A model generated the notes under the pieces. It worked only from the letters and a program-made list of their open reading frames with translations. It ran no database searches and was not told the origin of the DNA. The translations under genes were made by a program, and so were the position numbers. Positions 32,901-44,833 of a DNA stretch of 64,000 nucleotides are shown here, one piece after another. The stretch lies in contig NXFV01000191.1 in NCBI GenBank assembly GCA_002803225.1, forward strand, positions 1-64,000, given 5' to 3'. Positions within the stretch are counted from its first letter, which is position 1; every line of letters starts with the position of its first letter. Source of the DNA: Gamarada debralockiae. Lineage: Eukaryota; Ascomycota; Leotiomycetes; Helotiales; Hyphodiscaceae.

Positions 32901-35900
32901 AGATCCTCTTAGCTGCGATGTCACATTTCATAGTACTTCTGATCGAATTTGAGATACGACAGTACAGGAAAAGTTAAGTGACGGAAGAGCGCTGCCTGGG
33001 CATCTGCTTCAGTGCGAGTTCAGGAGCTTCTGATTCTAGACTGAAGGTTCACTCCCCCACGCCAATGTTGAGCATCGACGAGAATCTCAGCGATCACGGA
33101 GAAACTTGGAAACTATTTGTAAGTGAACAACCGTCAAGCTCACGGAGAAACAATATTAAACTTTAAGAGCTGGATTTCTCTGTGAAAATAGGGGGACAAC
33201 GTAGGATTTCTTGACTGGGATGCTCCCACGTATCCCACCTATATCGGAGAGCATTTGCCACAACATCAAACTTGGTGAGAAAGTTGCCCCTGAGCTGGTT
33301 GCCGAATCGTACGATTACTCAGGTTCGTATGACAGAATGCGGAGACCCGCGTGACAGCATTTGCGCGACTTTTCGTGCCGTTCAAACCATGAAAGTTCTC
33401 CCAGGAGGGGTAAACGTCATCGAGCCCTCCCATCTCCCATCTACTCGCGGTCGAAATAGAAACAGATCTGTATGAAAGTTCGTAAAGAGTGATATGGCGG
33501 AAATCTTTACCCTCCTGGCATGTTTCGATATCTGAGAGAACAGCCATGGCGTTCTTGTGTGATCATCAAACCTTGCCGCAGGACGTGTCATACCGTATCG
33601 GCCTTTCCGTGAACGGCAAAACGGTAAAATGCGTATCATTCGCTAGGAAGATTTAACGTTTCTTTACCTATGATCTTCAACAACATCTGTGCTCCCTATA
33701 CATCTTCAAACGCCGAGATGTCGAGATGTTGAGAGAAGAGAAACCCCCACGCGATCCACGGCACTAGAAACTGAGGAGAGTTCGCATTAAACGCTTCCCC
33801 ACAATTCCAGAAGAGGCATTAGGTGCAGATGGCTGACGATCCAGCGATTGGGGATTGTTCCGACAGATGCTACTTCGGATAAATCGGCCCTATAGAGAGA
33901 CGTGAATATGAGATGCAGGAATGGTGCCTTGTGGCCTTGCGCATGGCCAGCTCGTGATTGAGGGGTAATATTGCATGCAAGTCAGACTTAGACTGAGGGA
34001 TTTTTTTTTTGGTCGCACGAGTGGACTGTTGATCCTCTAAGCCACTTCCGGTTTCTAACACCTGCATTCGATACTTGGACAGTGAAGAACTTGAATATCG
34101 AGATGCTTTGAAATCTAGAGAAACGACCTCTTCTCAAATTAGGATGCAGATTCGGTGACAGGCCAACTGCTGTGGCACATGAAGTGGAAATAAGCTGTGA
34201 ATGAAAACCCCGCAAACCAGCACGCCCCAAGTTGTCAAATGTATCAAGGATGACAAGCATTACACATATATGCCATGCGACAAGAGGAAAACTCAGGGTG
34301 TTGAAGGCTGTGCGCCATGGCTGATGGTGGTTGCGGCCAAGGAAAGGAGGGGTTGCCCCGCCATGCAAGGCTTGGCAAGAGCCGAACTTTGAAAGGAAGA
34401 AGAATTTGGAGGAGGACTCTTGGAATAATTAAATCCACCCCTTGAGGTTCTGGTGCACGGACGGAGCAAGGGCTTCGGACCAATAAGTGAGCTGCTTTCA
34501 CTTAGTTTTGTGTGTGGAAAGCTCTAGAAATGTGAATCCTCAGGGGGTGGATTTATTTATCCAAACACCACAATACTTTTCAGAGTTATGGATACCATTT
34601 CTTTGTTTCAGATGCATCTGTCAAGCACTGAAATGTAATGGCATTGATGAAAGGTTGAGAGATTCATTGTTTCCTTTCGTCGCCAATTTCAAGAGAAAGC
34701 AGTCCAGTGAGAAGCCCAGCATCTACTTAGACGCGTGCAAAATTGCCCCTTTCTCTAGATAGACCCGGAACAAATCGGGAATATTTCAGCGAAATGGGTC
34801 TGTTGAGTATCGTGAAGTCCAAAACGGTGTGAAGTCTCAACGCGGGATACTTCAGGAGAGGAAGTTTGGCATCGGGCAACATCGTGGGGGTGGGAATCTG
34901 AGCCAAGGAAAGTTTCAGGCACACAAGATCTTGCATGGACCGGAAGCAAAGGTCATCTCTAAGAGAGGAAAGTAATCCGGAAGATCTGGAGCATTTTGTA
35001 CTCTGTACTTATTTCTAGAATCCAGGAAACTCCGGACCTGTGATGGGCTATCTAACATCGGAAAAGAAGGAAAACGAAACGGAAACCCCCACGCTTTTCA
35101 GCTTCGGCTTTTGACGCTGAATGGAGAAGGCCCACGAAGATCACTCACTTGAGCGAAAATTAAAGGGAGATGTCACCTGAAGAAATCTTCGAGCCTGAGA
35201 ATGACCTAGATATATTGAATTCTCCGCCAATGTTGAAGGGGCACATATGTATTGGGTACCCATCATGACGTGGAAATGAAGGGAGTAGTACAACAAGGGG
35301 AATATCGCGTTGTTTTCTGCAGTGCACCGCTTTCTGTGCAGATTAGTTATGTAAAACTCATCCAGTCTTTTCTCTCCCCTATCGGCACTGCAAAAAGCTT
35401 GTGATCTCGTGACTACGCAGAATCCACTTCGCGCTGAAGTAGCTCAGCCTTCTCCGCCTGATGGTTTCATCCCTGTGCGATATCTTTCATGCCAAGGACA
35501 ATTAGCCCTTTCATTGGGCGTTTACTTTTTTCCCACCCCCACGTCGCTTTGACAGTCCCAGCGACCTGATGCTCTTCCAAAGCCACGACCCTGGATTGAC
35601 CTTACTGGAAGTAGAATGATCACCAGGGCTCGAGGCTCATTTTATCTCCTCTTCGGGGATAGTGGCAACAGTGCCCTCTTAGCGAGAGATTAACCCCGCG
35701 ATTCCATTTGATGGTTGAGGTCATCCTTCTCTATCAGCAGACTTCGCTCCTTCTTCTTATGACGCCAACCATCTCTCTCCTCTCAGCTCAGGGCACAACC
35801 CAACACGAGAACGGCAATTGCCAGCGACCAGTCGGCTCCCGCGTCCACTGCCAAGTACCGCGCTCACCGACAACTTTCAGCTGGTTATGGTGTGATGCAC

Positions 35901-36819
35901 TCAGATGAGATGAGCGAAGAGCCTCCTTTTTTGCTTTTTCTGTCAAGGATGCATTGCCCTGGGCTACCATTTGGGTTGCATTACTGCCTGTTTCGTTCCA
36001 GGAGCCTGGGAATAAGCAAAACAGCCCAGATCGATAACGCTCAGATACTCGAGAATCTTTGGGGAAAGGGGAAGAGGAGCGAAGGCGCAGCCACCGAAGT
36101 CATCGACGATTTGACGATGATGACATGAAGTGCAAGTATTGAAAATGCCTCTTTCAGATTCTCACATTTCACTATTCATGAAAGCACTGCAACGTTGCTG
36201 ATGATCATTCATGACTACTTTTTGAATTGCCGCACTTGTGCGTTGTCAAAGCTTAATCTCGAACGAATCTCACGATACTTTTTACTCACAAATTTAGAAT
36301 CAACTCAACTACTGCAAGCCTTGGTCCCCTGGAGTTGGCCGATCGCCCGTTAGTAACCAAGAAAAGTGCAAAGCAAGCCGAGCCACGAGGCCAGCTGCTC
36401 AATACTCCGAGCCCAGCTCTCACCCCCACACTACTGGCAGCAACCGAAAACGAGTACTTGGGTACAAGGCGCGTCAAATCAACCACCTGTGCTCGGAACT
36501 CTTTCCACGCCACCCCAGGAACAAGGAAAATAATACTTAAGAAAACAGTCAGCCAGGAAAAGGTGGGTGAAAAGATTCAAAATAAATTCCATCTAAGACA
36601 TTCCGCAGTTTTCTTTCCAGCCTTCATCGCCGTCTTCCATCCCACCTTCACTCTCCCTCTCCTTCAATCTTACTCCAGCCTTTGTATCTTCATACAACTC
36701 AGCCTCAAGCCGCAATTCAGAGTTTGCACTTTCACTTTCAAGAAGCAATTGGCAAGGCTATTCACCATCTACCTACTCTATCCACTGCCTTCCTCTTTCA
36801 ACCACACCTACTCCCCGAT
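29917..36819. other. Unusually long gene-free region, 6.9 kb
   Basis: I find no supportable gene on either strand. The longest frames are short and lack recognisable motifs or plausible exon joins. Around 32320-32355 there are small GACGA and GGGCGGAGC repeats, homopolymer T occurs near 34002, and an inverted repeat is listed separately. The last 500 bp before 36820 is CT-rich, like a long fungal 5' leader. Non-coding RNA genes or very degraded elements cannot be excluded. Confidence 0.4.
34420..34565. repeat. Imperfect inverted repeat, 28-bp arms
   Basis: The arms 34420-34447 and 34538-34565 share AAATCCACCCC and TGAGG in inverted orientation and are separated by 90 bp. The loop has no coding sense. 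It could be a tiny foldback element or a structured RNA, but I cannot see a clear target duplication. Confidence 0.5.
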
Positions 36820-37974
36820 ATGTCTCCTCACAACGACGCACCATCACCTGCAGGAAGTTTCACTCAAGGGTTCAACACCATGTCTTTCCGCCCTGTCACT
36901 GGCTCAGGCCTCCGAAACTCAAGTAGCAATGCCAGCAGCATCTATTCGGAGTCCGCATTGAACGATTCCCCATACAGCTCCTCCTACAGTAGCACATCTC
37001 TCGATACCGAAGATCACATTCACCGCCCATTGACTCCTGGAGTCTATGTCCCAACCGTCTGCTTCTTCGACCCAGTCACCGAAGACCTCGATACAGCAAC
37101 AATCGCCAGCCATGCCGTCCGCCTCGCCAAAGCCGGCGTCACAGGCCTCACAACACAAGGCTCCAATGGCGAAGCCGTTCACCTCACCCATTCCGAACGC
37201 CAAACCGTTACCTCAGTCACCCGCTCTGCGCTCACCGGAGCTGGCTTTTCCCACCTCCCCGTCCTCGTAGGTTGCGGCGCCCAATCCGTCCGAGAAACCA
37301 TCCAATACTGCCGCGAGGCATACGCAGCCGGCGGAGACTACGCACTCGTCCTCCCACCCTCCTACTACGCACCCCTCTTCTCTCCCTCGTCCGCCAGCGT
37401 CCTCGAATTCTTCACCTCCGTGGCCGATCAATCCCCAATCCCGCTTGTCATCTACAATTACCCCGGCGCAGTCTCCGGCATGGACCTCTCCTCCGACATT
37501 ATAATCCAGCTCTCAGCACACCCGAATATCGTGGGAGTCAAGCTCACATGTGGCAATACGGGAAAGTTGAACAGAATAGTGGCCGCTACGAAGTCTGCAA
37601 AGCCCCAGTCATCAAATACACAACCGCCGTTCTTGGTCTTGGGCGGAAGCGCGGATTTCACACTGCAGAGCTTGGTGGGAGGTGGTCACGGTATCTTGGC
37701 TGGCTTGGCAAACATTGCTCCTAAGTCTTGCATAGAGATCCTTAAGCTGTACCGAGAAGGCAAGATGGCGGAGGCACAAAAGCTACAGGAGATTGTTGCG
37801 CGGGGTGATTGGGCTGCCATTCAAGGAGGGATTGTGAGCACCAAGGCGGGGATGGAGAGTTGGCTTGGATATGGAGGTTATGCTCGCAGCCCATTACCGA
37901 GACCGACCAGTGATGAGAGCGCCAAGTGGAAGGAGGGGTTCAGGGAGTTGGTTGCGTTGGAGAAAAGTTTGTGA
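36820..37974 (+). CDS. DapA-family (dihydrodipicolinate synthase-like) class I aldolase
   Basis: This is a single exon of 384 aa from the ATG at 36820 (MSPHNDAPSPAGSFTQGF). An upstream in-frame ATG at 36682 would add 46 low-quality residues, and one at 36880 is also possible. The first 70 residues are Ser-rich and disordered. A full TIM barrel then begins at TPGVYVPTVCFFDPVTEDLD, with TTQGSNGEAVHLTHSER and PVLVGCGAQSVRETI. The likely catalytic Tyr is Y212 in YNYPG, and the Schiff-base Lys is K241 in VGVKLTCGN. Fungi make lysine through aminoadipate, so this is more likely a 4-hydroxy-2-oxoglutarate aldolase-like or 3-deoxy-hexulosonate aldolase-like enzyme than true DHDPS. Substrate choice cannot be decided by eye. 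It probably releases pyruvate from a 2-oxo acid. Confidence 0.85.
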   Translation: MSPHNDAPSPAGSFTQGFNTMSFRPVTGSGLRNSSSNASSIYSESALNDSPYSSSYSSTSLDTEDHIHRPLTPGVYVPTVCFFDPVTEDLDTATIASHAVRLAKAGVTGLTTQGSNGEAVHLTHSERQTVTSVTRSALTGAGFSHLPVLVGCGAQSVRETIQYCREAYAAGGDYALVLPPSYYAPLFSPSSASVLEFFTSVADQSPIPLVIYNYPGAVSGMDLSSDIIIQLSAHPNIVGVKLTCGNTGKLNRIVAATKSAKPQSSNTQPPFLVLGGSADFTLQSLVGGGHGILAGLANIAPKSCIEILKLYREGKMAEAQKLQEIVARGDWAAIQGGIVSTKAGMESWLGYGGYARSPLPRPTSDESAKWKEGFRELVALEKSL

Positions 37975-38654
37975 AGCGTCGTCACCCTTCCCTTTGTTGG
38001 ACATGATGCCACGGAGGAATAATGGATGATCAATAATGGTGGTTACGATGTCCAGTACCTCTCATATCCAGCCTTCCGACGCGAAGGCGTTGATTTTGAG
38101 ACATTTCTTTACGTTGCTTTTCTGCATTGAGATTTCACAGCCCTTGAAGGGCCTTCGTTTCTGGGTGGTTTTCGTTGCTTTTCAAAAGTCTTGATAGACT
38201 TCCACGCTGCACGCAAAAGCGCCAAAAAGTTATTAATCCATGAAAAAACTTAGATAGATAAGAATAAAGGCTTCACAGCTCCACTCGCGCTGTCTTCAAA
38301 CCATATCCCCATGAAAGTGACTGGGGCATTTAGTGAGCCGCTCCTTCGATTCAGCTCACAAGAAGATATTTCAACCCAACTTTCGGAGCTCAACAGTTCT
38401 TCTTCAACGCACTTTGACCCCCACTCACAAGCAGTTGCGGTATATTTCTCCCCGAAACCTCGGAGGGTCCAGCGGCTATGGAGAAGGGGGCTTTGTTCAG
38501 CTTGTGACTAGCCCGTTGGGGAAGGGAGCTCTGCCTTCGTCCGTCGTTCGTGACGTGCACTTTATAACGTCGAGCATGTATGCCAGTCGTTCAGTACCAC
38601 TTTTTCTCCATCTCTAATCTCTACGCTGTCATGACCCATAGTTCGTTTGAAGGA
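37975..38654. other. Intergenic, no gene seen
   Basis: 3' region of the aldolase gene; no coding signal. Confidence 0.4.
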
Positions 38655-39452
38655 TCATAGCTTCAAGCAAGTCGTCCACATCCTTCTGCCCATTCGCACT
38701 AAAATAACCACTCTCTGATACCTCCCAGAAACCCTTCCAGCAGGATCCAATATCAGTCCCCGCAAAAAAGCTTCTTCAGAAAACGTCGGATTCTCATCCC
38801 TTATTATTGGCACGAAATACTTCCCTGGTCTGCGAAGCCATCCCACCAGATCCGGCATCCGAATGTCTCCTTCACGGTAGTGGCATCCCACCTATTGATT
38901 CCCAAACGCGGTTCACTACTCTCTATGATTACATCTATGTAGAGAATTGACTGGCCGCTCAGCTTCAGCTCTCCTCCAGTGGCATTGCCAAAGCAACATT
39001 TCGCACCGTCGATACCGACGCGTCCACGACGCTGATGTCCCGCGATGTTTGAATGATTGAATCGGGGCTTTTCACCGTCCTCAGAGATTGGAAGTAAATC
39101 AACATAAGACCCACTCCCACCCGATCCTACCATTATCTTCCTCAAAGCCTATCCGCAAAGACAAGCCCCAAGCCTCGACCTCACTCTCGATTCTACCAAA
39201 CTCGATCTCAAACATCTCTATTCCCACCCTTTTCCACATCCATGCCGTTTTCTTTTGGAGGTGGAGGCGTGAAATGGTGAGGTCGAGCGCCGACCCAAGC
39301 TTCCCTTCTCCATAGATGTCCTCCCCGCGGGAACATGATGCAGAGCAGGCAGCCAGCACGCATTGATGTTTGTACGGAGAAGAGGTGGGTGTGGTGGGCA
39401 TGCGGAGAAAGTTTTGGGATTGACAGACTAGGCTTCTAATGCGTGCTGGCAT
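38655..39452 (-). pseudogene. Possible C-terminal relic of a HET-domain protein
   Basis: On the minus strand several frames hand over to each other without introns I can justify. A segment CVLAACSASCSRGEDIYGEG recalls the 'SIAAxxSxSxxxG' part of fungal HET proteins. The terminal FLRGLILDPAGRVSGRYQR recalls their usual 'RGLLLxPTGxxxGxYRR' end, close before the stop. The N-terminal HET signature is not seen. The match is by memory of pattern only, and the segment could be another degraded gene. If it is HET, it joins the NACHT relic as a remnant of nonself-recognition genes. Confidence 0.3.
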
Positions 39453-40131
39453 TTAGGACAGAGATTGTTTGTAATCGTGAATTCATCTCTGCTGGTAGGA
39501 TGGGGAATTAAGAGATGTAGCGAGTGAGAGGTGGGTGAGGAGGGGCCTTGTAGCGAGGCCATGAGGGATTATTAAACAAGTGAATCCACGAAAATGAATG
39601 AGCGAATGGGCTGAATGGAGAGAGGATTGGTTTGACAGTGAAAGAGCTATGCGGACTTATGGTCGTCACGAATCAGTTATGTGGGCATTTTGGCATGAAC
39701 ATTGTGCTAAGGAAATTGAAGAGAGTTTTGGGGTGGCTGGGAAAGAGTCTTATGTACTTCTCTTCGAAGGGAACGGCCCTCAAATTTGGTAGGGACTTCG
39801 GGATGAAGGCCCTTTCTCTAGAAACCGTATGACGGAAACAGCCCCCAAGTTCTGTTGCATATTCCAGAGGAGATCTCTTTCACCCACAAGTCACTTCAAA
39901 TAGAGTGAATTCTTCAAGTGGAGCATATATTGGTGCGACCTTCTATCATATCATATAAAGAACTCTGATCGTCGACCATGCACACGACGCCATTCTTCTA
40001 AACCGGAGTCGAAGTCCAACCACAATCATAAATCCGAATCCATCACATCAGAACCATCCCAGATCCGCACACTAGCGCATAATTGAACATCAAAAAGAAA
40101 AGAAAGATTGAATAATAACAGAGAACAAAAA
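39453..40131. other. Intergenic, no gene seen
   Basis: 3' region of the SREBP-like gene (minus); no coding signal on either strand. Confidence 0.4.
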
Positions 40132-43100
40132 TCAGCAGCCTTCACCCACATCACTCATACTCTCATACCCAGCATCTCTCTCCATCCCCACCACCTTCTT
40201 CGTAACAGCCAAACACCGTCCGACCAATGCTTTCCTCTCCTTGGTATTCAACCCAACACCCTCGCCTTCTTTCCCACCGATGAAGATCCTCAGGCTGCCT
40301 GCCATTCTCTCTAATGCCCGATTGCAAGCCGTGGCCACGAGTTCATGTCCGCTAACAACCTCCATGAGTTTGAAGCATGATGTGAAGCCTAGGGGTGTCA
40401 AGTTTGTGGGATTGATAGAATTGATGATGCGGTGTGCCGTACATGGGTTGCCGGGCGGTGGGAACCGCTCGAGATGAGCGATAGCCATGGCGCAGCGGAG
40501 GGACATGTTGATATCTGGGAGCGTGGCGAGGGAAGTGCTTGTGTTGATGAGCGTCGATAAGGGCTCTTTCTTTTCTTCGCCTTTTGGCTCAGAAGGGCCG
40601 AGAGCTTGCAGAGCAGCAGCAATGCTGGCACCGCGTTTCTCTTTCACAAGAACAGCACGTGCGACCAAGGCGCGGATCTGGGCGCTGGAGGCAGTGGGTG
40701 CAGTCTTGACGGCGAGTGTGATATTCTCAGTAATGGACTTCTGAGCTGCGGCATCGCCAGACGAGGCCGTGAGGCTGGCGGAAAGCGCTTTTTGAAGAGA
40801 GAGGGAGGACCACCATGCTGCGACGGCATCCAGGGGGCTCTTGATTGCAAAATCATCAACGACACCATCCATACCAGAGGATGCCTGGGTATTGTGCGTT
40901 GTGGGCAAGTTCCAGGCAAGATTGTAGGCGCGTTGACCAATGCTATCAACGAGTACGTCATCGCATTCTTGCTCAAGAAGGTTTGACAAGTATGCTGGAA
41001 GTTCATCGTGTTGTGGGGCCTTGGTGTGAGCCATCAGGCGTTGAAGCTGCTTTGCTTCGTTCCACTTCCAGCGTGCCATCTTAGCCGTCAATTTTTGGAA
41101 CATGTAGAAGCCGTTGAATCCTGCGTTGCCGACTTCCCAGAGTAGCACGCGGATGTGAAGGGCCTTGAGCATCAATCGGGCTGGGGTGTCTGGAAGTGTA
41201 CCAGAAGCCAACAATGTCAATGTCAAGCGGCTTTTGCTGACTTCAACGTCTCCACCAGCCAATTGAGCGTCGAGAGCAATCTCCCAGGCCTTGATTCTCG
41301 CAGCTTCTTGTTGCTGTGTGATACCTGTGAGATAGGTATAGCCATCTGAGCCAATGATGTTGCGCATGCTGAGCTTCACCATCTTCAAACATAGAGCTGC
41401 GGCTTCAAGGAAGAAGTTGTGCCGTGGAACCCAGACAGTCTGAATGGCGGTAAGCCAAGCTTGTCTTCGAACTTGAATGGAAGAAGCGAGGGAAGGAGCT
41501 GCGGTCAGGGTTGCGGCTTGAGTCTTGCCGTCCTTTGGGTTCTGCTTGCTCGCGAATAGCGACGGTAAGAAGAAATATATTAACGCGCCCACAATGAAGA
41601 AGAGCTTCATGTAATGGAGGGTATGTCCTGCCGGGACATGGTATCCCAGGACATTTATGTCAAGAGATGAGTGCAGGGATCTGCTCACAGATGTGAGCAG
41701 TTGTGTCGGGATTGCGAATAGCCCACGAGCATTTGGACTGTCAGTTTCCGGTTCTGCTTGGCTGAAGCCTTCCATGATCATGAGACCGGCTAATGATCCG
41801 ACCATCAACTTGCCGAAATAGCCACCAGTTTGCCCCCAACCATTGGGACCCATTGGCCGACGATTTTGTTGATAGTGTTCTTGAGGGACTGCGTAGTTTT
41901 GTTGGGTTCCGTGGGTATGAAGTCGCCGAATGTCTTCTGGCACTTGTATCATCCCTTGTGGTTCAGCCCTGGGTGAGTGGTTAGGAGCGTCGTAGTCTTG
42001 TGGGTACTGGAAGGGTTGAGTGTATTGAGGTTGGGGGTTGACGCCCATCGCGCCAGACAAGAAGAGCTTCTCGAATGCATCAATTCGGCCCTTCATATAT
42101 GAGTTCTCATCTTGTAATCGTTTGTTTCGTTTTTCAAGGTGATTGATGTACTCTGTGGCTTTGCTGAGAACCTGTGGTAGTATCAGCACCACTGAACATG
42201 CCACTTATGAGACGACACTGGGGTAGCAATGCAGGAATAACATGGGAATGTGGCATTTGCTTTGGGCGTACCTAAAAGGCAGCTCATTTATTGGCGGCCA
42301 GAAGCTCTACTCCTCAACTGAGGGGGTAAGCTCTGGAGGGAGTATGCATGAGAGCTCTTCGATCACTTCAACCTGTTAGAGGGAAGTGATATCGGAGCAC
42401 GTGTGTGGCCGAAATCATGTCATGAAAGTGGCTTCATCGAACACCCCTTGGATTCGCAACGGATTCATCAGAAAATAAGGAAATCGCTCCGCGCGTTCAG
42501 ATGAAGAGGAAGAGTCGCAACTTACTGTGGCTTTATTCAATTTATGAGCTGGAGTTAGGCCCTGCAAGTCTTCCCTATCATCCGCAGTATCTTCTCCACG
42601 CGCGCTCTTTGTCATAATTCGTAGACTGGGAACGCTGTCCCTCAATGCCGCAATCTTATCGTTGAGGTTTGTGCGATATCTCTTCTCAATCATATTGTGG
42701 GCCGTTTTCTTAACAGGAGGATGTTGACCGCCCGAGTCCTCGTCCTCCTCGTCCTCCTCAGCATCTGCAGATGATTTGCGCTTTCGACTCGCATTGCTTT
42801 CCGGAGATGACACCGATTGACTTTTGCGCATGCTTGTCGATGAAGCCCGGCTCCGCTGGTTGTTGTACTGAAGATGAGAAGGCATCGCGATACTGCGTAA
42901 CTTCTCCTGCTGCGCCGGAGTCAGGGTATTCACCGTAGTGTATGTGATTGGAGATGTGTATTCGATTTTAGTTTTCGGGGGTTCCCAATTTAAGGGTGTT
43001 GGGTAAAGGCCGTCGTAAGGAGGGGTTTGTTGGTCCCAATCGGCAGAGAAGAGAGGCTCTTCGTCCAAACCTAGAGACTCTGGGAATATCAACGAGTCGT

Positions 43101-43200
43101 CAAAGCCGTCGAATCCCTCCGATGCATCTAACCGGTCTGCAGCAGTAGTATCGAGGTTGGCTGATATGCCTTGAAGCGCAGTAGGATCGGAGGAGGCCAT
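40132..43200 (-). CDS. srbA: SREBP-like membrane-bound bHLH transcription factor
   Basis: The exons are 43200-42526 and 42171-40132, and the join [15 protein letters not shown] is in frame. The product is about 904 aa from the ATG at 43200; an in-frame ATG at 43305 would add 35 residues. An acidic, disordered N-terminus precedes the bHLH ([20 protein letters not shown]). Tyr at position 175, in place of the usual Arg, is the hallmark of SREBP. A leucine zipper ([19 protein letters not shown]) follows the second helix. Two hydrophobic segments come next ([32 protein letters not shown]), then the large C-terminal domain seen in fungal SREBPs (DUF2014 type). Fungal SrbA/Sre1 is released from the ER by proteolysis under low oxygen and activates ergosterol, iron and hypoxia genes. 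The single intron of 354 nt is long for this genome and splits the bHLH-zipper coding region. Confidence 0.92.
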
Positions 43201-44833
43201 GGTTGGAGGCGCAAGCTTCCCTAATAAGACTTTATGAGCTGATTCTGTCGAGGAGAAACTTTCTCTGCCAATACAACTAGGGGGCAGGGATGGATATGCA
43301 ATCACGAGCGGGGGATGAAGGGTGAGAGCTGGGTTGGATTTGGGGGGGGAATTCTTTGCATTGTCCTACGAAGTGAAGTCTGAACACACTGGGTCGTTGA
43401 TGAGCTGATCTATCGCGAGACTTTGAGAATATCGTATGATTCTCTCGGAAGTGCTAGGATGAATGTGGTTAGTAGGAAAGGGTGGCCCTTTGAGATCTAG
43501 GCTCTGGAACGCCAAAAGGGAGGAGATGGAAGACGGATACTTTCATAAAGACATAAAATAATCTTTAAATCCATATTGACTCGATGATCTAGGGGCGAGT
43601 CTCGACGAATCCCAGGTAAGTGGTAAAAAGCATACTGTGAAGTGTGAGCTAGAAAGTTGTGAGGATCCCACCGACCGCATCCGCACAGAGCACAGAGATA
43701 GAAGCAGCATGGAAGAGAAGGAGAAGATGGGCGCGAAAACGTGGTCAATTCGTCCTAAATTTTCGGAATAGTCTCAAGTCACAGAGGCTTGAATCTAGTA
43801 CAGTCGAACCCGTATGCTTTAGAGCAAGTGTTACATTGCGTAAAAAGGATACAGGTTCCGGATCCAGATCGCACCGGCATTTCTTTATCACATGATTTGA
43901 ATCACGTGTACGTACAGTCCAGATTTCTACGGCAATACTGAAGACCCATACCCGAACAAATGATTCCCTCTTGCGTCATGTCTGAATCGTAAGCTTCACT
44001 AGCCGCCTTGAGGCCAGTCTGTGAGGGCCGTTGAACTTGCACTCGACCAATTTCTCGGTGATCCAAAGCACAGCATGGATCATCGGCCACCGTAATCCAC
44101 ACCCACGCGACACCCACGCAGACCGCGTCTTTCTGCTCATCATCAACCCTCCTCTGTCCTCTCACGGATGGCCCAGAATAAACTTCTTACGTATGCACAA
44201 TTAACCTCATAAAACTTTCTCTCAGTATTCGTTCCGCTCTTTCTTCCCAATCACCAAACCATGAATCTTCGGACGGTGGCTGAAATGGCTTCCCGCAGAA
44301 ACCTCACCGTCGTGGCTCGAAACCCAGTCAGTTTCAAGTGAAACGACTTCGGCAAGGGAGCAGCCACGCACAGGACATCAAGACCCTCATCCTCAACCAA
44401 TTGATATCCTTACTATCGTTGCAAGCCTGCCAAATCTCCATTTCTTTCAATGCCGCAGGCCGTCAATGTCAGAGATGCTGTTCCATATCTCAAGGAACAT
44501 CTACCTTTCTGGGAAGGCTGCCCCCAATTGCGGACAAACCAGGCCTTGATCGACGTTTGATGATGCTGAAGGTGGGCAACCTTCAACGACGCCAGAGCAG
44601 TTCTCTTGGCTGTTCCAGGCCGTTCCTGGTGATTGCACACCTCCCATTCTGTCTCTCTCCATCTACATCATTAGAATCAACAGTCTCGTTGATTGTTGTC
44701 GCCGGCGCTCAGCATGGGATATTGTTGAGAATTATCGTCATGTTGCGTTCTATTCCGTTTGATTCTTGCACTCCATCCCATAGATTGGGCTTTACAATTA
44801 TATTTTAATCTCATTTGTTAATTCCGTTGCGCG
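43201..44833. other. Divergent intergenic region between srbA and the giant membrane protein gene
   Basis: This shared 1.6-kb upstream region holds no supportable gene. The part before 44834 is pyrimidine-rich in places and may be the 5' leader of the plus-strand gene. Confidence 0.4.

Noticed and set aside
36682..36819. N-terminal extension of the aldolase from an upstream ATG
   Set aside because: The added 46 codons lie in CT-rich leader-like sequence and have no targeting-signal character; the ATG at 36820 has a better context.
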